Shown here: piece by piece, positions 42,492 to 51,578 of the stretch | How the letters are laid out: every line of letters begins with the position of its first letter | Position numbering within the stretch: position 1 is the stretch's first letter | DNA from: Pandoraea iniqua | Lineage (GTDB): Bacteria > Pseudomonadota > Gammaproteobacteria > Burkholderiales > Burkholderiaceae | NCBI RefSeq assembly: GCF_902459685.1 | Contig: NZ_CABPSF010000007.1 | Location: 124,001-188,000, forward strand | Reading direction: 5' to 3' | Length of the DNA: 64,000 nucleotides | Program-made: the position numbers and the translations under genes | The notes under the pieces: model-generated | Told to the model about the DNA's origin: nothing | The model's input: only the letters and a program-made list of their open reading frames with translations | Databases searched by the model: none

Positions 42492-43460
42492 ATGACGATT
42501 TCTCGCCGCAGGTTTCTTCAATACGTCACGACGTCGAGCGCCGCCGGTGCCCTCACCACGCTTGCGCTGCCGGGTTCGGCACTCGCACAGTCCGGGCGCC
42601 CCGTGCTGAAAGCCGGCGATCAGAAAGGCGGGTTGCGTGCGCTGCTCGAAGCCGCCGACGAACTCAAGCAGTTGCCCTACGACATTCAGTGGTCGGAATT
42701 TCCTGCCGCCGCGCCACTTGCCGAAGCGCTCAACGCAGGGGCGGTGGACTGCGGCCCGATTGGCGACGCGCCGGTCATCTTCGCGCTGTCCGCCGGAGCC
42801 GCGATCAAGATCATCGGTGCCAATCGCTCCGATGCGTACGGTACGGCCCTCATCGTGCAGCCCGATTCGCCGCTGCGCACCGCCGCCGATCTCAAGGGCA
42901 AGAACATCGGCACGACGCGCGGCTCGATCGGTCACTTCGTCTCGCTCAAGGCGATCACGGCGGCCGGGCTCAAACCGACCGACGTGAATTTCCGTTTTCT
43001 GCCGCCCGCCGACACCATCACCGCGCTGGCCAGCGGCTCGGTCGATGCATGGGCCACGTGGGAGCCTTACACCGCCGTCGCGGAAACGACGGGGCGCGGT
43101 CGCGTGCTCGTCAATGGACGGGGGCTGTGGTCGGGACTGAGTTACCTCGCGGCCACCGACGCGGCGCTTGCCGCGAAGCGGGAAGTGTTGCGCGACTTCC
43201 TCTCGCGCGTGGTGCGGGCACAGGTCTGGTCGTATCAGCACGTGGATGCGTTCTCGGCGGCGATGGCGCGCATCATCGGCATTCCGCCCGAAGCCGCGCG
43301 CTTGCAGTTTTCCCGTCGCGCGACCAAGTGGCGCAACATCGACGACGCCCTCGTCGCCGAGCAGCAACGCACCGCCGACTTCTACGCACAGGTCGGGTTG
43401 CTGCGCCAGCCGCTCGACGTGAAACCGACGTACGACCGAAGCTTTCCGATTTCGGCGTAA
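42492..43460 (+). CDS. ABC transporter periplasmic binding protein, aliphatic sulfonate type (2)
   Basis: The 322-aa protein has a twin-arginine signal (SRRRFLQYVTTSSAAGALTTLALPGSALA) and an SsuA-like fold with LKAGDQKGGLRALLEAADELKQLPYDIQWSEFPAAAPLAEALNAGAVDCG-type segments and LKGKNIGTTRGSIGHF. The DCGPIGDAP motif and ATWEPYTAVAE are typical of aliphatic sulfonate binding proteins. It differs from the first binding protein of the operon, so one permease may serve two solutes. It lies 64 bases after the cytochrome gene and ends the operon. ATG 42492 was chosen because the signal peptide starts there. Confidence 0.87.
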   Translation: MTISRRRFLQYVTTSSAAGALTTLALPGSALAQSGRPVLKAGDQKGGLRALLEAADELKQLPYDIQWSEFPAAAPLAEALNAGAVDCGPIGDAPVIFALSAGAAIKIIGANRSDAYGTALIVQPDSPLRTAADLKGKNIGTTRGSIGHFVSLKAITAAGLKPTDVNFRFLPPADTITALASGSVDAWATWEPYTAVAETTGRGRVLVNGRGLWSGLSYLAATDAALAAKREVLRDFLSRVVRAQVWSYQHVDAFSAAMARIIGIPPEAARLQFSRRATKWRNIDDALVAEQQRTADFYAQVGLLRQPLDVKPTYDRSFPISA

Positions 43461-43618
43461 GCGATAGGACTCGCCCGGACGCGGCACTTCCGCCGTCCGG
43501 GGCGGGCGTCGCGGCTCCATTCCATCGCAGCACTACTGCGACACCGCGGCGCTACGGCACTGCGGCGCTGCGGCGTCGTGGCATCGGTGCGCGCCTCGAT
43601 TGCGTGGAAGATTTCCAT

Positions 43619-43631
43619 TGACCGACGGTCA
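43619..43631. promoter_or_regulatory. Palindrome TGACCGACGGTCA before the DHA2 exporter
   Basis: This 13-bp perfect palindrome with one central base has the look of a TetR-family operator. It lies 56 bases before the exporter ATG. No TetR gene is adjacent. Confidence 0.45.
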
Positions 43632-43646
43632 GTCGATTAATTAAGA

Positions 43647-43661
43647 TGAGAACCATTCTCA
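43647..43661. promoter_or_regulatory. Fur-box-like site before the DHA2 exporter
   Basis: TGAGAACCATTCTCA is a near-perfect inverted repeat (TGAGAA/TTCTCA) that closely resembles the 7-1-7 Fur operator of proteobacteria. It lies 26 bases upstream of the exporter ATG, a position suited to iron-dependent repression. Confidence 0.6.
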
Positions 43662-43686
43662 ACTTATCGACCACCGGGATGTCACC

Positions 43687-45219
43687 ATGCAACCCTCTCG
43701 CCGCCGCGCATTAGTCTGTGCGGCTTACCTCGGCACGTTCCTCGCGTCGCTCGACATCAGCATCGTCAACGTGGCGCTGCCCACGCTCCAACTCCGTCTG
43801 CACACCGACATGGCGGGCCTGCAATGGGTCGTCAATGCCTACGCCATTGCCATCTCGGCGTTCATGCTGAGCGCCGGTCCGCTCGGCGATCGCTACGGCC
43901 ACAAGCCCGTGTGGAGCGCGAGCGTCGTGCTCTTTACGCTGGGGTCGGCCGTCTGCGCCTGTGCCGACACCCTCGCTCCGCTGCTCGTCGGCCGCACAAT
44001 TCAGGGCGTGGCCGGTGCCTTGCTGATTCCCAGCGCGATGCCGATTCTCACGCATGCGTTTCCCGATCCACGCGAACGGGCACGCGTTATCGGCGGCTGG
44101 TCGGCATTCAGTGCGCTCGCGCTGATTCTCGGGCCGTTGCTGGGTGGCCTGCTCGTCGAACACTTTGGCTGGCAGAGCATCTTTCTCGTGAACGAGCCGC
44201 TGGGCCTCATTGCGCTGGCGCTCGGTATCTGGGGCATTCCGTCGCGCGAGCGCAACCCTCACGGCGTGTTCGATCCGGCGGGGCAAGTGTTGAGCGTGAT
44301 TTGCCTCGGCACACTGACCTACGGGCTGATTCAACTCGGCGAGCCCGACACATCGCGTGAATCGCTGGCCGTCGTCTTCGCCATCGCCGTCGTCACCTTC
44401 ATCGCATTCGTCTGGGTCGAGCGGCGCGTGGCGCGTCCGCTGCTGCCGATGGCGTTGCTGCGCGACCCGCCCATGCGGCTGGCCAACATCGCCTCGTTCG
44501 CGCTGGGCTTCGCGGGGTACAGCAGTCTGTTCTTTCTCTCGCTGTTTCTACAACAGGCGCAAGGCCATACGCCTGCCGCGACCGGCTGGCAGTTGATGCC
44601 TCAGTTTCTGATGATGGGGGTGACGTCGCTGCTCTTCGGCCGCATCGCCCATCGCGTCGCCCTGCCCTTGTTGATGGTGGCCGGCTACGGCGCGATTGGG
44701 CTGACGATGTGTGCCATGGCCGCCTTTACCCCCGACACGCCGTTCTGGATCGTCGGCACGTTGTTTGCCGTGCTCGGCCTCGGCATGGGTCTCGCGGTGC
44801 CCGCCACCGGCACGACGGTCATGGGGCTCGCGCCTGCCGAGCGCACCGGCATGGCCTCCGCAACGATGAACGCGCTGCGCCAGACCGGCATGACGATGGG
44901 CATTGCGCTGCTCGGCAGCGTGATGAGCCTGCGGGCCATGCACGGCCTCGCCGGGGCGGCACAGGCCCACGGCGCCGCCGATGCCCCGGGACTGGCGCGG
45001 TTGGCCGTCACAGCGCATGTGATGGACGGGCAACTCAACTGGCTGCCGCAGGCTTACCGAGTCGCCATGACACAAGGGTTCGCACTGGCCATGATCGGCG
45101 GCGGACTGACGTGCGTGGTCATGGCGGGCGTGTTGTTCCGCTATCGCCGCCATGCCCCCGATGCATCGGCCGGCGACGGCAAACACGGGCGTCTGGCAAC
45201 TGGCTCGGTGGGAGATTGA
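43687..45219 (+). CDS. DHA2-family MFS multidrug or metabolite exporter (14 TM)
   Basis: The 510-aa inner-membrane protein has the DHA2 layout of about 14 helices. The first helix holds LASLDISIVNVALPTLQ, with the Asp typical of drug:proton antiporters. The following GPLGDRYGHKPVW loop is the motif A between helices 2 and 3, and GPLLGGLLVEHFGW is motif C. It probably exports a small molecule using the proton gradient. The promoter carries a Fur-box-like palindrome and a TetR-like palindrome, so iron status may control it, perhaps for siderophore or metal-chelate export. A LysE-type exporter follows 78 bases downstream. Confidence 0.88.
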   Translation: MQPSRRRALVCAAYLGTFLASLDISIVNVALPTLQLRLHTDMAGLQWVVNAYAIAISAFMLSAGPLGDRYGHKPVWSASVVLFTLGSAVCACADTLAPLLVGRTIQGVAGALLIPSAMPILTHAFPDPRERARVIGGWSAFSALALILGPLLGGLLVEHFGWQSIFLVNEPLGLIALALGIWGIPSRERNPHGVFDPAGQVLSVICLGTLTYGLIQLGEPDTSRESLAVVFAIAVVTFIAFVWVERRVARPLLPMALLRDPPMRLANIASFALGFAGYSSLFFLSLFLQQAQGHTPAATGWQLMPQFLMMGVTSLLFGRIAHRVALPLLMVAGYGAIGLTMCAMAAFTPDTPFWIVGTLFAVLGLGMGLAVPATGTTVMGLAPAERTGMASATMNALRQTGMTMGIALLGSVMSLRAMHGLAGAAQAHGAADAPGLARLAVTAHVMDGQLNWLPQAYRVAMTQGFALAMIGGGLTCVVMAGVLFRYRRHAPDASAGDGKHGRLATGSVGD

Positions 45220-45297
45220 CGAACTGTCTATGGCATCGCAACGCGGGGGCGTCGACACTGCGAAGACTCCCCCTATCAACGACGCACGAGGCGCGCG

Positions 45298-45933
45298 ATG
45301 GCCGACGTCACTTTGCTTTCCGCCAACCTGTTGGTGGCTTACACGGCTTATTTCGTCGGCACGGCGAGCCCCGGGCCGAGCAATCTGGCGATCATGTCCA
45401 TCGCGGCGAATCATGGCCGCAAGCCCGCGCTTACGTTTGCGCTCGGCGTCATCACGGGATCGATGTTCTGGGCGACGGTCGCCATGCTCGGCGTGTCGGC
45501 GGCCTTGATCGCTTACTCGCAGTTTCTCGTCGCGCTCAAGATTTTCGGCGGCGTGTATCTGCTGTGGCTCGCGTTCAAGTCGGGACGTGCTGCCCTCAAT
45601 CCCTCATCTCATAAGGCCGCCGTGTCGACGGAAGGCGAGCCGTTCAACCGAATCTATCTGCGTGGCGCGCTGCTGCATTTGACGAACCCGAAGGCGGTGT
45701 TGAGCTGGGTGTCGATCGTGGCGCTGTCGTCATCGCATGACGGCGCGGTGCAGCCGGCCATCTTGCCGGGATGCATCAGTATCAGCGTGACGGTGTTCTG
45801 CGGCTATGCGCTGCTGTTTTCGACGCATGCGGCGCGTCGCACTTATCTGCGCCTGCGACGCTGGCTCGATGGCGGACTCGCGCTGGTCTTCGGCGTGGTC
45901 GGGTGGCGATTGCTGCTCACAGCGCGCGCGTGA
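45298..45933 (+). CDS. LysE/RhtB-family amino-acid exporter
   Basis: The 211-aa protein has the family pattern: YFVGTASPGPSNLAIMSIAANHGRK (about 17-41, the conserved P-G-P motif), LGVITGSMFWATVAMLGVSA, LKIFGGVYLLWLAFKSGR and a C-terminal TM pair. Members export lysine, threonine, homoserine or its lactone, or leucine across the inner membrane. The ligand is not predictable here. GAGG before the ATG supports the start. The gap to the preceding exporter gene is 78 bases, so they may share a transcript. Confidence 0.9.
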   Translation: MADVTLLSANLLVAYTAYFVGTASPGPSNLAIMSIAANHGRKPALTFALGVITGSMFWATVAMLGVSAALIAYSQFLVALKIFGGVYLLWLAFKSGRAALNPSSHKAAVSTEGEPFNRIYLRGALLHLTNPKAVLSWVSIVALSSSHDGAVQPAILPGCISISVTVFCGYALLFSTHAARRTYLRLRRWLDGGLALVFGVVGWRLLLTARA

Positions 45934-45999
45934 TGCCGGCACGGTATGTGATAGCGTGACGCTTTCTGCGACCTCCGGGCGCTCACGCGATTTGTTCAC

Positions 46000-46233
46000 A
46001 TGATCGATTTCGACACCGACGCGCTACTGCGGCTCGTCACCACGCCGATGCCTTACGGCAAACACAAGGGCACGATGATTGCCGATCTGCCCGCCAACTA
46101 TCTGAGCTGGTTTGCCCGGGAAGGCTTTCCCACGGGCGAGATCGGCCGCCTGCTCGCGCTGATGTACGAGATCGATCACAACGCGCTCGGCGATTTGCTG
46201 AAACCGCTTAAAGCCTCACGCGGTCCGGCCTGA
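46000..46233 (+). CDS. DUF3820 small protein
   Basis: The 77-aa protein matches DUF3820: PMPYGKHKGTMIADLPANYLSWFAREGFP is its defining core (about 17-45). In Pfam the family carries the note of putative quorum-sensing-regulated virulence factor, based on limited data. No lux box lies upstream here. The stop overlaps the 3' end of the convergent amidase gene by 18 bases. Cytoplasmic and probably monomeric; function unknown. Confidence 0.85.
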   Translation: MIDFDTDALLRLVTTPMPYGKHKGTMIADLPANYLSWFAREGFPTGEIGRLLALMYEIDHNALGDLLKPLKASRGPA

Positions 46234-47778
46234 GGCCAGCATCGCGGGCGGGAACCGGCGCACCCACTGCGTGCGCTGCTCGTGCGCATGGGCCAGTTGC
46301 AGCACGGCGAGATCCGCCTGCGCCGGGCCGATGATCTGCAAACCCATCGGCAACCCGCGTGCATCGAAACCGACCGGCACGCTGATCGCCGGCAGACCGG
46401 CCAGCGTGGGACCGATCACCACTTCCATCCAGCGGTGATACGTGTCCATCGGCTTGCCCGCCACCGATGCCGGCCAATGCGTCTGCGCGTCGAACGGGAA
46501 GACCTGTGCCGAAGGCAGCAGCAGAAAGTCGTAGCGTTCGAACAAGCGGGCGAGCGAGCGATACCACTCGCTGCGGTCGATCGACGCGCGGAACACATCC
46601 GCCGCACGCAGGTGTTCGCCACCGGCCACTTCCCATTGCGCTTCGGGCTTGAGTTTGTCGCGGCGCGCAGGGTCGGCATACATCTCGCCCAACGAACCGT
46701 TGACGAGCCAGTGGCGCAACGTGAGCCACGTCTGCCACAGACGGTCCATCGAAAAATCGGGCGCGCATGGTTCGACTTCGCAGCCCATCTCCGTAAAGTC
46801 GCGTAGTGAGGCTTCGCACAGCGCCATCACGCCGTCTTCCATCGGCAGATAGCCGCCGTAGTCGCCCAGCCACCCCAAACGCAAACCCTTCACGTCGCGA
46901 TCCAGTGCGCCTGCGAACTGCGCCGGATCATGGGCATGGGCCAGCGAGAGCGGGCTGCGCGCGTCGTAACCGGCCTGCGTGGCGAGGAGCCGCGCGACGT
47001 CGGCGACGGTGCGCCCCATCGGGCCTTCGGTACTTAATTGTTGAACGAAAATTTCCGGTACTGGGCCATACGGCACGCGCCCTTGCGACGGACGAAAGCC
47101 ATACACGTTGCCGAACGCCGCCGGGTTACGCAACGATCCCATCATGTCGCTGCCATCGGCCACCGGCAGCATGCGCATGGCAAGTGCGCTGGCCGCGCCA
47201 CCGCTGCTGCCCCCTGCGATTCGGCTTGTGTCGTAAGCGTTGAGCGTGGTGCCGAACACCGGGTTGTAACTATGCGAGCCGAGCCCGAACTCCGACACAT
47301 TGGTCTTGCCGATGAAGATCGCGCCCGCCGCCCGCAGGCGCGACACGCTGATGCTGTCTTGTGCGTCGGGGCCGGTCGACGTGAGCGGCGAGCCTTTGCG
47401 TGTGGGCAAGCCCGCGCACGATGCGAGATCCTTCACCGCCTGCGGCATGCCGTGCATCCAGCCGAGATATTGCCCCTGTGCCAGTTGTCGGTCGCGCTCG
47501 TCGGCTTCGCGCAGCAGCGTGTCGGCGTCGCGCAGCGAGACGATGGCGTTGACGGCTGCGTTATGTTGGGCGATGTGCGCGAGGTACGCCTGCATGACTT
47601 CGCGACACGACACGCGGCGCGTGCGGATCGCATCCGACAGCGTCAGTGCATCGAGCGCGACGATGTCGTCGAGGCGTTCTGCGGAGTGGGGCGCGTGCGG
47701 GGAATTTCCGGCGGCGGCGGGGGCGTCCACTTGTGAATCGACGGCGGCCGGGGTCGGCACGTTCGGCACAGAGGCCAT
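46216..47778 (-). CDS. Amidase-signature family hydrolase
   Basis: The 520-aa enzyme belongs to the amidase-signature family, with the Ser-cisSer-Lys triad: Lys in PQAVKDLAS (about 115) and the Ser-rich loop in IAGGSSGGAASALA (about 190). It hydrolyses a C-N amide bond; the substrate cannot be read from sequence. AAGGAG eight bases before ATG 47778 selects this start over ATG 47892. It is the last gene of a minus-strand set with a ModA-like binding protein and a citrate-type carrier, so the amide may belong to the imported acid or its product. Confidence 0.9.
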   Translation of the reverse strand: MASVPNVPTPAAVDSQVDAPAAAGNSPHAPHSAERLDDIVALDALTLSDAIRTRRVSCREVMQAYLAHIAQHNAAVNAIVSLRDADTLLREADERDRQLAQGQYLGWMHGMPQAVKDLASCAGLPTRKGSPLTSTGPDAQDSISVSRLRAAGAIFIGKTNVSEFGLGSHSYNPVFGTTLNAYDTSRIAGGSSGGAASALAMRMLPVADGSDMMGSLRNPAAFGNVYGFRPSQGRVPYGPVPEIFVQQLSTEGPMGRTVADVARLLATQAGYDARSPLSLAHAHDPAQFAGALDRDVKGLRLGWLGDYGGYLPMEDGVMALCEASLRDFTEMGCEVEPCAPDFSMDRLWQTWLTLRHWLVNGSLGEMYADPARRDKLKPEAQWEVAGGEHLRAADVFRASIDRSEWYRSLARLFERYDFLLLPSAQVFPFDAQTHWPASVAGKPMDTYHRWMEVVIGPTLAGLPAISVPVGFDARGLPMGLQIIGPAQADLAVLQLAHAHEQRTQWVRRFPPAMLASGRTA

Positions 47779-47907
47779 TTGTCTCTCTCCTTGGCGGGGC
47801 GTCGCTCTGTCGGCGACGCCGTTGTCTGACACGTCATTGTCGGTCAAACCCGCCACGGATGCCGAGAGGAAAAATTTCGCTCCCGGCATCAAGGCTTCGT
47901 TCGTGAA

Positions 47908-48723
47908 TCAGTGGGTGAGCGGATCGAGCCCGGTCGACTCGACGTCATGCGCCGCCGCAGGGGCTGCCATGAACATCAACATCTTCTTCGCCTCGTCCGG
48001 ATGCGGCGCATTCACCGGCACACCGCCTGCGAAGCGCGTCACCGATTGCAGCGACTCGGGAATCTTGCCCGCAAACGCAATGCCCTTGACCGGCAGCAAC
48101 TCACTCACTTGCTGCAAGCCCACGGCATAGTCGCCCGCGGCCACTTTCTCGGCGACCGGGGTCTTCTGCACCATCACGGCTTTGCCGCGCATCTGATCGG
48201 CAATGCCCAGCTTGCTGAACAGTTCGCGCTCGACATACACACCGCTCGCGCTATCGGAATACGCCACCGACTTGGCGGCGAGCAGTACGGCTTTCAGCTT
48301 TTCCGGCGTGCTGACGTCGGGCACTACTTCGCCCGCTTTCACGACGACACCAATGCGCGAATCGGCCAGATCGACGCGTGAATCCGCACGCACCTTGCCT
48401 GCCTTGATGAGATCGTCGAGCGCGTAGCCAACCATGATGACGGCGTCTGCCGATTCTCCCCGTGCCAGACGATTGGGAATGGCTTCGGGTGCCTTGCCCA
48501 TCGACGGGCCCCACGCCGTGTCGACGTGATCGCCCGTGGCCGCTTCGAACTTCGGCAGCAACGCCTTGTAGGCCGCAGTGAAACCACCGGAATTCATCAC
48601 GCGCAGGTCTTCCGCGCGGGCGGTCGTGGCACCCAGTGCGGTGGCCAGCAACAGGCCGGCGCCGATGGCGCTCAGCAAACGTCGGGACGTGCGCGTACGC
48701 GCCTTGGAAGTCAGGGCATTCAT
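47908..48723 (-). CDS. ModA-like periplasmic binding protein
   Basis: The 271-aa protein has a cleavable signal peptide (ending TTARA, about 37) followed by the type II binding fold of the ModA/molybdate group: DLRVMNSGGFTAAYKALLPKFEAATGD, LARGESADAVIMVGYALDDLIKAGKV, SVAYSDSASGVYVERELFSKLG and GIAFAGKIPESLQ. The anion-binding residues of true ModA are not clear, and no modB or modC lies near, so a molybdate role is doubtful. It sits between the amidase and the carrier and probably recognises an organic substrate. Confidence 0.75.
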   Translation of the reverse strand: MNALTSKARTRTSRRLLSAIGAGLLLATALGATTARAEDLRVMNSGGFTAAYKALLPKFEAATGDHVDTAWGPSMGKAPEAIPNRLARGESADAVIMVGYALDDLIKAGKVRADSRVDLADSRIGVVVKAGEVVPDVSTPEKLKAVLLAAKSVAYSDSASGVYVERELFSKLGIADQMRGKAVMVQKTPVAEKVAAGDYAVGLQQVSELLPVKGIAFAGKIPESLQSVTRFAGGVPVNAPHPDEAKKMLMFMAAPAAAHDVESTGLDPLTH

Positions 48724-48785
48724 GAGTTGTCTCGCTCGATGGTGTTTTTCTGAGGGATTGCCTGCGTCAGGACCGACGAGGCAGA

Positions 48786-48818
48786 GAAAGCAGTGAAGGC
48801 ATTGAAAGCAGTGAAGGC
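48786..48818. repeat. Two copies of a 15-bp repeat
   Basis: GAAAGCAGTGAAGGC occurs at 48786-48800 and 48804-48818, in the gap between the carrier and binding-protein genes. Confidence 0.75.
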
Positions 48819-48855
48819 GGGAAGCAGGCAGATACGCATGCGTCCCGCCTCACGA

Positions 48856-50178
48856 TCAGTTGGCCGTGCGCAGATCGGTGCGCGTCTGGCCTTGGCCGCC
48901 CGTGCGGCCGCGATACAGCGCGAGCGTCGCGCAGATCGCACATAGCGCCGCAAAGCTCATCCAGTAGCCGGGCGCAGCCTTGTCGCCGGTGGCGTGAATC
49001 AGGTACGTCGACAGGGCCGGCGTGAAGCCGCCGAAGAGTGCCGTTGCGATGCTGTACGCCAGCGAGAAGCCGGCCACGCGCACGTCGGGCGGCATCACTT
49101 CGGTCAGCGCCGGGATCATCGCGCCGTTGTACATGCCGTACAGGAACGACAGCCACAGCAGAGCGATCAGCATGCGCGAGAAGCTCGGCGCCTGCACCAG
49201 AAACGACAGCACCGGGTAGGCGGTGACCAGCGTGAGGCCCGCGAACAGCAGCAACACCGGGCGGCGGCCAATGCGGTCGGACAGCGTGCCGCCGATCGGC
49301 AGCCAGATGAAGTTCGACACACCCACACACAACGTCACCAGCAGCGCATCGGTGCTCGACAGGTGCAGCACGCTCTTGCCGAAGGTCGGCGCGTAGACGG
49401 TGATCAGGTAGAACGCGGTGGTCGTGAGCGCCACGAGCAGCGCGCCGCCGATCACCACACCGGCGTTGGCCGCCATCGAGCGGAAGACTTCACCCACCGA
49501 CGGATGACGCTTGCGTTGCTTGAACTCGTCGCTTTCCTGAAGCGAGCGGCGCAGCGCAAAGATCACCGGCACGATCATGCAACCGACGAAGAACGGCAGA
49601 CGCCAGCCCCACTCGCCAATCTGCTGCGCCGTGAGCGTCAACGACAGGATGAACCCAAGCGCCGCCGAGACGACGATGGCCACCTGCTGGCTGGCCGACT
49701 GCCAGCTCGTATAGAAGCCCTTGCGGCCCGGCGTGGCGATTTCTGCCAGATAGACGGATACGCCGCCGAGCTCAGCCCCGGCCGAGAAGCCTTGCAACAG
49801 ACGGCCGATCAGCACCAGCACCGGCGCAGCCATGCCAATGGTGGCGTAGCCCGGGACGAACGCGATGAGGATGGTGCCGCTCGCCATGATGCCGAGCGTG
49901 GTGACGAGGCCCTTGCGGCGGCCGACGTTGTCGATATACGCGCCCAGAATGATGGCGCCGAGCGGCCGCATCAGGAAGCCCGCGCCGAACACGGCGAAGG
50001 TCAGCATGAGCGAGGCGAATTCACTGTCCGTCGGGAAGAAGACGCGCGAAATCTGGGTGGCGTAGAAACCGAACAGGAAAAAGTCGAATTGTTCGAGGAA
50101 ATTGCCGGCGGTGACGCGCAGTACCGCGCCGGCTTTCGAGGGTCGACGCGAAATCGCGTCTTGGGGGCGCTGTGGCAT
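48856..50178 (-). CDS. MFS metabolite:H+ symporter, citrate/tricarballylate type
   Basis: The 440-aa inner-membrane carrier has the 12-helix layout of the metabolite:H+ symporter group (ShiA, CitA, TcuC). Diagnostic segments are [17 protein letters not shown] (about 24-40), [27 protein letters not shown] (about 68-94) and [21 protein letters not shown] (about 125-145). It should import an organic acid with protons. It is the first gene of the set that ends with the amidase and is divergent from a LysR regulator, with an inverted-repeat LysR site between them. Citrate or tricarballylate is the best guess for substrate. Confidence 0.85.
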   Translation of the reverse strand: MPQRPQDAISRRPSKAGAVLRVTAGNFLEQFDFFLFGFYATQISRVFFPTDSEFASLMLTFAVFGAGFLMRPLGAIILGAYIDNVGRRKGLVTTLGIMASGTILIAFVPGYATIGMAAPVLVLIGRLLQGFSAGAELGGVSVYLAEIATPGRKGFYTSWQSASQQVAIVVSAALGFILSLTLTAQQIGEWGWRLPFFVGCMIVPVIFALRRSLQESDEFKQRKRHPSVGEVFRSMAANAGVVIGGALLVALTTTAFYLITVYAPTFGKSVLHLSSTDALLVTLCVGVSNFIWLPIGGTLSDRIGRRPVLLLFAGLTLVTAYPVLSFLVQAPSFSRMLIALLWLSFLYGMYNGAMIPALTEVMPPDVRVAGFSLAYSIATALFGGFTPALSTYLIHATGDKAAPGYWMSFAALCAICATLALYRGRTGGQGQTRTDLRTAN

Positions 50179-50520
50179 GCGCTGTCTCCGTGTTGCCTGC
50201 GGCCCGGGGGGTCGGTCCGCAAAAATCGTCGCATTGCTGCGCCTCTGCCAAGGGACGTGTCGAGACCGTCATGGGCGCTTTTTTGAAGCCGCCAATGTTG
50301 CGCCGTAAGTTCCACCCTTGTGAATTGCAAGTTTTGGAAAGATTGATGCGCATACGCTATCAATCGTAGGATGCTGATGCACCGACCGAGCGGTAACAAG
50401 GTAGACTCGCGGCGCCTCGTGTAACACGCGTTTTTGGCGTGTTTTTTGTTCGTTTTGCTGGCTACAACACCGTCGCCAAACACCCCGTCAGAGACACGTT
50501 TTTCCTCCCCCCCGAACGTC
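50179..50520. other. Divergent intergenic region of the carrier operon and LysR gene
   Basis: This 342-base gap contains no gene. It holds the LysR-type site at 50341-50365 and, nearer the regulator, an AT-rich stretch (50425-50465) suitable for a promoter. Confidence 0.6.
50341..50365. promoter_or_regulatory. LysR T-N11-A operator
   Basis: GATTGAT and ATCAATC (7 bp each) flank 11 bases as a perfect inverted repeat of the LysR class. It lies 163 bases before the carrier ATG and 156 bases before the LysR ATG. Confidence 0.7.
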
Positions 50521-51444
50521 ATGGCGATCAACTTCGATCTGAACGATCTGCAAGCCTTTCGCGCCGTCGCGCAGCTTTCCAGTTTCCGGCGCGCGGCCGA
50601 GTCCATCCATCTCTCGCAGCCAGCACTATCGCGCCGTATCGACAAGCTCGAAGACGCGCTGGGGGTGAAGCTCTTCGAGCGCAGCACACGGCGCGTAGCG
50701 CTCACGAATGTGGGGCGCGCCTTCGCTCGCGATGCGGAGCGGATTCTGGCCGATCTCGACAACGCGCTGCTGGGCATTCGCGATGTGGCGTCGACGAGCC
50801 TCGGGCACGTGACGATTGCCTGCGTGCCGTCGGCGGCCTATTACTTCATGCCGCAGGTGATTTCGCGATATCACAAGGCGTTTCCGCGCATTCGCATTTC
50901 GGTGCTGGATGCGAGCGCCAATGAAGTGCTGGCGGCGGTGGTCAACGGCGACGCCGACTTCGGGCTCAACTTCATCGGCTCGCAGGAGCCGAACATCGAG
51001 TTCAAGCTCTTGTTGCAGGAGCGCTATGTGGCCGCGTGCCGGCGCGATCATCCGCTGGCGGGAAAAAAGCGCGTGACGTGGCGCGAGCTTTACGAATACG
51101 ACTACATCACCGTCGGCAAGGTGTCGGGCAACCGGTTGTTGCTCGATCAGGCGCTGACGGGGTTGCCGCAGCGCCCGCCCAGCATCTGCGAGACGCAGCA
51201 CGTGACGACCATGCTCGGCTTGGTGGAAGCGGGACTCGGGGTGGCGGCGGTGCCCACGATGGCGATGCCGGGCGCGGAGCATCCGTTGTTGACGAGCGTG
51301 CCGCTGATCGACCCGGTGGTCACGCGCCGCATGGGCATGATTCGCAGCAAGGGACGCCCGCTCTCGCCGGCGGCGGAGCAGCTGTACCGGTATGTCGCGG
51401 AGATGAAGGTGACGTCGCGCCGGAAGGCGGAGCCGGCCCTATAA
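50521..51444 (+). CDS. LysR-family transcriptional regulator
   Basis: The 307-aa protein has the N-terminal winged helix of the family (about 5-64: NDLQAFRAVAQLSSFRRAAESIHLSQPALSRRIDKLEDALGVKLFERS) and a periplasmic-binding-like effector domain (about 92-295). Its gene is divergent from the carrier, binding-protein and amidase set, and the shared region holds a T-N11-A inverted repeat. It most likely activates that set in the presence of its substrate. ATG 50521 is chosen because the family consensus begins there; an upstream ATG at 50434 would add a tail without homology. Confidence 0.93.
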   Translation: MAINFDLNDLQAFRAVAQLSSFRRAAESIHLSQPALSRRIDKLEDALGVKLFERSTRRVALTNVGRAFARDAERILADLDNALLGIRDVASTSLGHVTIACVPSAAYYFMPQVISRYHKAFPRIRISVLDASANEVLAAVVNGDADFGLNFIGSQEPNIEFKLLLQERYVAACRRDHPLAGKKRVTWRELYEYDYITVGKVSGNRLLLDQALTGLPQRPPSICETQHVTTMLGLVEAGLGVAAVPTMAMPGAEHPLLTSVPLIDPVVTRRMGMIRSKGRPLSPAAEQLYRYVAEMKVTSRRKAEPAL

Positions 51445-51578
51445 CCAAATGGCGCGAAGATCACGCGCCGATACACTTTGTTACCCGTCTTACGAAAGAT
51501 GAAACATTGAGGTGCGGGCAGTGCGGCGACGGCTCCTTATACTTGGCTGCGCGATTAACCCGAATCTATACGAGCCTC

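Noticed and set aside
47908-48723. Calling the ModA-like protein a molybdate transporter component
   Set aside because: No permease or ATPase genes of that type are near, and the molybdate-binding residues are not clear.
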